Source: an uncultured Prochlorococcus sp. (lineage in GTDB: Bacteria; Cyanobacteriota; Cyanobacteriia; PCC-6307; Cyanobiaceae). From it: 32,374 nt of DNA. Positions 30,532-32,374 of the stretch are shown one piece after another. The first letter of the stretch is position 1; every line of letters begins with the position of its first letter. The stretch is from contig CABZFV010000015.1 of the NCBI GenBank assembly GCA_902525075.1, forward strand, positions 1 through 32,374, given 5' to 3'. The notes under the pieces were generated by a model. That model had not been told where the DNA came from. It did not search any database and saw only the letters and a list, made by a program, of their open reading frames with translations. The translations under genes were made by a program, and so were the position numbers.

Positions 30532-31098
30532 ATGGAAGAAAATTTAGACAAAAATAACGAATTCAATAAAGAAATATCTGACAACACTACTAAAGCAAAC
30601 TCTGAGGAAATAAAAGGACCTAAATCAGAAAAAGTTATCAATATGGATTTAAATAATGCTGATTCTGCTACTAAAGTTGTTATAAAAAATGAAATTAATA
30701 CTCCCGAAAAACCTTTAGCAAAACCAAAAAAAGAACTCCCAGTAGAGAAAAAGCCTTTCCAAGAATTTATTAACATGCACCTAATTCCTTCACTTACTGA
30801 GGAAATTAATCAAAGAGGATTAGAAATAAACAATATTAACCTCACTAACACAAATAGACCGATTGCTGGAGATAAATGTTGGGTAATAAATTGTGAAATT
30901 AAAGATATATGTAACTTTTGGTTATCCTTTGAGAAGGATGACATTAGTTCATTAAAAAGTATTTCTTTATCAAAACCAAATCAACAACCCAGTATTATTG
31001 AATCCTTTCTTATTGACGAAAAAAGAATTACCCTAAAATTAATAATTTCAAGAGTACTTCAAAGATTGAATGGGCAAAAGTTAATAGGAGTTAATTAG
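30532..31098 (+). CDS. DUF2996 family protein
   Basis: The 188-residue product has a disordered, charged N-terminal third, then the conserved DUF2996 domain from about residue 75. The visible blocks are 'KKPFQEFINMHLIPSLTEEI', 'NRPIAGDKCWVINCEIKDIC' and 'PSIIESFLIDEKRITLKLII', ending 'VLQRLNGQKLIGVN'. The family is confined to cyanobacteria and plastids and has no settled function. It has no signal peptide or membrane helix. It lies between the two-helix protein gene and acsF on the same strand. Confidence 0.88.
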   Translation: MEENLDKNNEFNKEISDNTTKANSEEIKGPKSEKVINMDLNNADSATKVVIKNEINTPEKPLAKPKKELPVEKKPFQEFINMHLIPSLTEEINQRGLEINNINLTNTNRPIAGDKCWVINCEIKDICNFWLSFEKDDISSLKSISLSKPNQQPSIIESFLIDEKRITLKLIISRVLQRLNGQKLIGVN

Positions 31099-31178
31099 AA
31101 AAACAATAACACCAAGTTAACTTTTCCCTCGAAAATACAAATCATAGTAAATAATAGAATTAATAAACCTAATAAAAA

Positions 31179-32351
31179 ATGGCTCAATCAACTGTTGAAT
31201 CAAAAAATAAAAAAGATATTAATAATGGAAAGATTCCAGCAAAAGAAACAATTTTGTCCCCAAGATTCTATACAACGGACTTTGAGGCTATGGAAAATAT
31301 GGATTTATCAATAAACGAGGAGGAATTGGAAGCTATTTGTGAGGAATTTAGGAAAGATTATAATAGACATCATTTTGTAAGAAATAGTGAATTTGAAGGC
31401 GCTGCAGAAAAATTAGATCCCGAGACAAGAGGGCTTTTTGTTGATTTTCTCGAGGGAAGTTGTACATCAGAATTTTCAGGTTTTTTACTTTACAAGGAAC
31501 TTAGTAAGAGAATTAAAGTCAAAAACCCTCTACTTGCTGAATGTTTTGCTCATATGGCCAGAGATGAAGCAAGACATGCAGGTTTTTTAAATAAATCAAT
31601 GAGTGACTTTGGACTTCAGTTAGATTTAGGTTTTTTAACAGCCAATAAAGATTACACTTATTTCCCTCCAAGAAGTATTTTTTATGCTACTTATTTATCC
31701 GAAAAAATAGGTTATTGGAGATACATAGCAATTTATAGGCATCTCGAAAAGAACCCTGATAGCAAAATTTTTCCACTATTTAATTACTTTGAAAATTGGT
31801 GTCAAGATGAAAATAGACATGGGGATTTCTTTGACGCATTAATGAAAGCACAGCCACGTACTGTTAAATCTTTAAGCCAAAAAATTACCATTGGCGGCTC
31901 TACTTTTACACACCCATTATTCGACTACTATCATAGGTTTAGATATTTTTTGAATAATCTTCCATTAACATCCAAGTTATGGTCTAGGTTCTTTCTATTA
32001 GCTGTATTCGCAACTATGTATGCAAGGGATTTGGGGATTAAAAAAGATTTCTACAGTTCTTTAGGTTTAGATGCCAGAGATTACGACCAGTTTGTTATTA
32101 ATAAAACAAATGAAACTGCAGCTAGAGTTTTCCCTGTAGTAATGGACGTTTATGATAAATCTTTTTATGGAAGATTAGATAAAATAGTAGAGAATAATAA
32201 GGTTCTTTCCGATATTGCAAACAGTGATGAAAATAAAGTATCTAAAACTTTTAAAAAATTACCTAAATATTTATCAAACGGTTACCAGTTATTAAGACTA
32301 TACTTATTAAAACCTCTTGATAGCAAAGATTTTCAACCTTCGATTAGATAA
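31179..32351 (+). CDS. acsF: Mg-protoporphyrin IX monomethyl ester oxidative cyclase (aerobic)
   Basis: This 390-residue di-iron enzyme forms the fifth ring of chlorophyll from Mg-protoporphyrin IX monomethyl ester using oxygen, at the membrane with Ycf54. The two ExxH iron-binding motifs are E130-A-R-H133 in '[10 protein letters not shown]' and E211-N-R-H214 in '[10 protein letters not shown]'. E92 and E98 in '[14 protein letters not shown]' are further ligand candidates. '[17 protein letters not shown]' is a typical segment. Length is full. It begins 80 bp after the DUF2996 gene. The window holds no other chlorophyll gene. Confidence 0.96.
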   Translation: MAQSTVESKNKKDINNGKIPAKETILSPRFYTTDFEAMENMDLSINEEELEAICEEFRKDYNRHHFVRNSEFEGAAEKLDPETRGLFVDFLEGSCTSEFSGFLLYKELSKRIKVKNPLLAECFAHMARDEARHAGFLNKSMSDFGLQLDLGFLTANKDYTYFPPRSIFYATYLSEKIGYWRYIAIYRHLEKNPDSKIFPLFNYFENWCQDENRHGDFFDALMKAQPRTVKSLSQKITIGGSTFTHPLFDYYHRFRYFLNNLPLTSKLWSRFFLLAVFATMYARDLGIKKDFYSSLGLDARDYDQFVINKTNETAARVFPVVMDVYDKSFYGRLDKIVENNKVLSDIANSDENKVSKTFKKLPKYLSNGYQLLRLYLLKPLDSKDFQPSIR

Positions 32352-32374
32352 TCTTTAATACAGAGAAGATTTAT

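Overview
The window is strongly AT-rich and densely coded, with short intergenic gaps, several TTG starts and few clear Shine-Dalgarno sites. Its gene content is that of an oxygenic cyanobacterium: AcsF cyclase, Ycf20, a CCB2/CCB4-type cytochrome b6 assembly factor, a Psb30-like peptide, a ClpS-like adaptor, and the DUF1651, DUF2996 and DUF2237 families. Together with the many 50-90-residue membrane and acidic proteins, this points to a streamlined marine picocyanobacterium, most likely a high-light Prochlorococcus. That assignment rests on gene content and base composition; no database was searched.

Layout. 1-620 holds the start of cobN (minus), divergent from an ilvE-metH pair (693-5192). 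5.2-7.0 kb carries small proteins and an Ap4A phosphorylase-like gene. 7.1-8.9 kb is accessory-looking: a ribbon-helix-helix/J-domain fusion, then a small exported protein surrounded by three copies of an AGACT/AGTCT repeat with a 12-bp period. 8.9-15.3 kb is translation core: pheT (minus), then rpmG, rpsR, a short RNB nuclease, metG and lptC. 15.3-18.1 kb has the CCB-type factor, cobU, trmL, a CAU tRNA, a clpS-like gene and a DUF1651 gene. 18.1-21.7 kb is a cluster of very small genes with a secreted thioredoxin-like protein and a second ribbon-helix-helix regulator. That regulator is divergent from a 50-residue membrane peptide across a palindrome-rich promoter. 22-25.1 kb has a 2-Cys peroxiredoxin, a membrane protein and an FtsH homologue. 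25.2-32.4 kb holds rpmF, ycf20, a HAD hydrolase, a Psb30-like peptide, a YkgJ-type protein, two half-size GDT1/UPF0016 transporters, a long RNB-family protein, a DUF2996 protein and acsF.

How the genes fit together. Three genes concern cobalamin (cobN, cobU, and metH as the B12-dependent enzyme). Several support photosystem or cofactor assembly. Two core enzymes have lost their catalytic signatures: the FtsH homologue has NEVGR where HExGH is expected and lacks the first membrane helix, and the long RNB protein lacks most of the acidic metal cluster, while a compact RNB protein elsewhere in the window keeps it. The most system-like signals are the two ribbon-helix-helix regulators, each next to its own distinct symmetric repeat. 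The better supported one (19.46-20.07 kb) has operator-like palindromes overlapping both divergent promoters and a third copy just after its stop codon.
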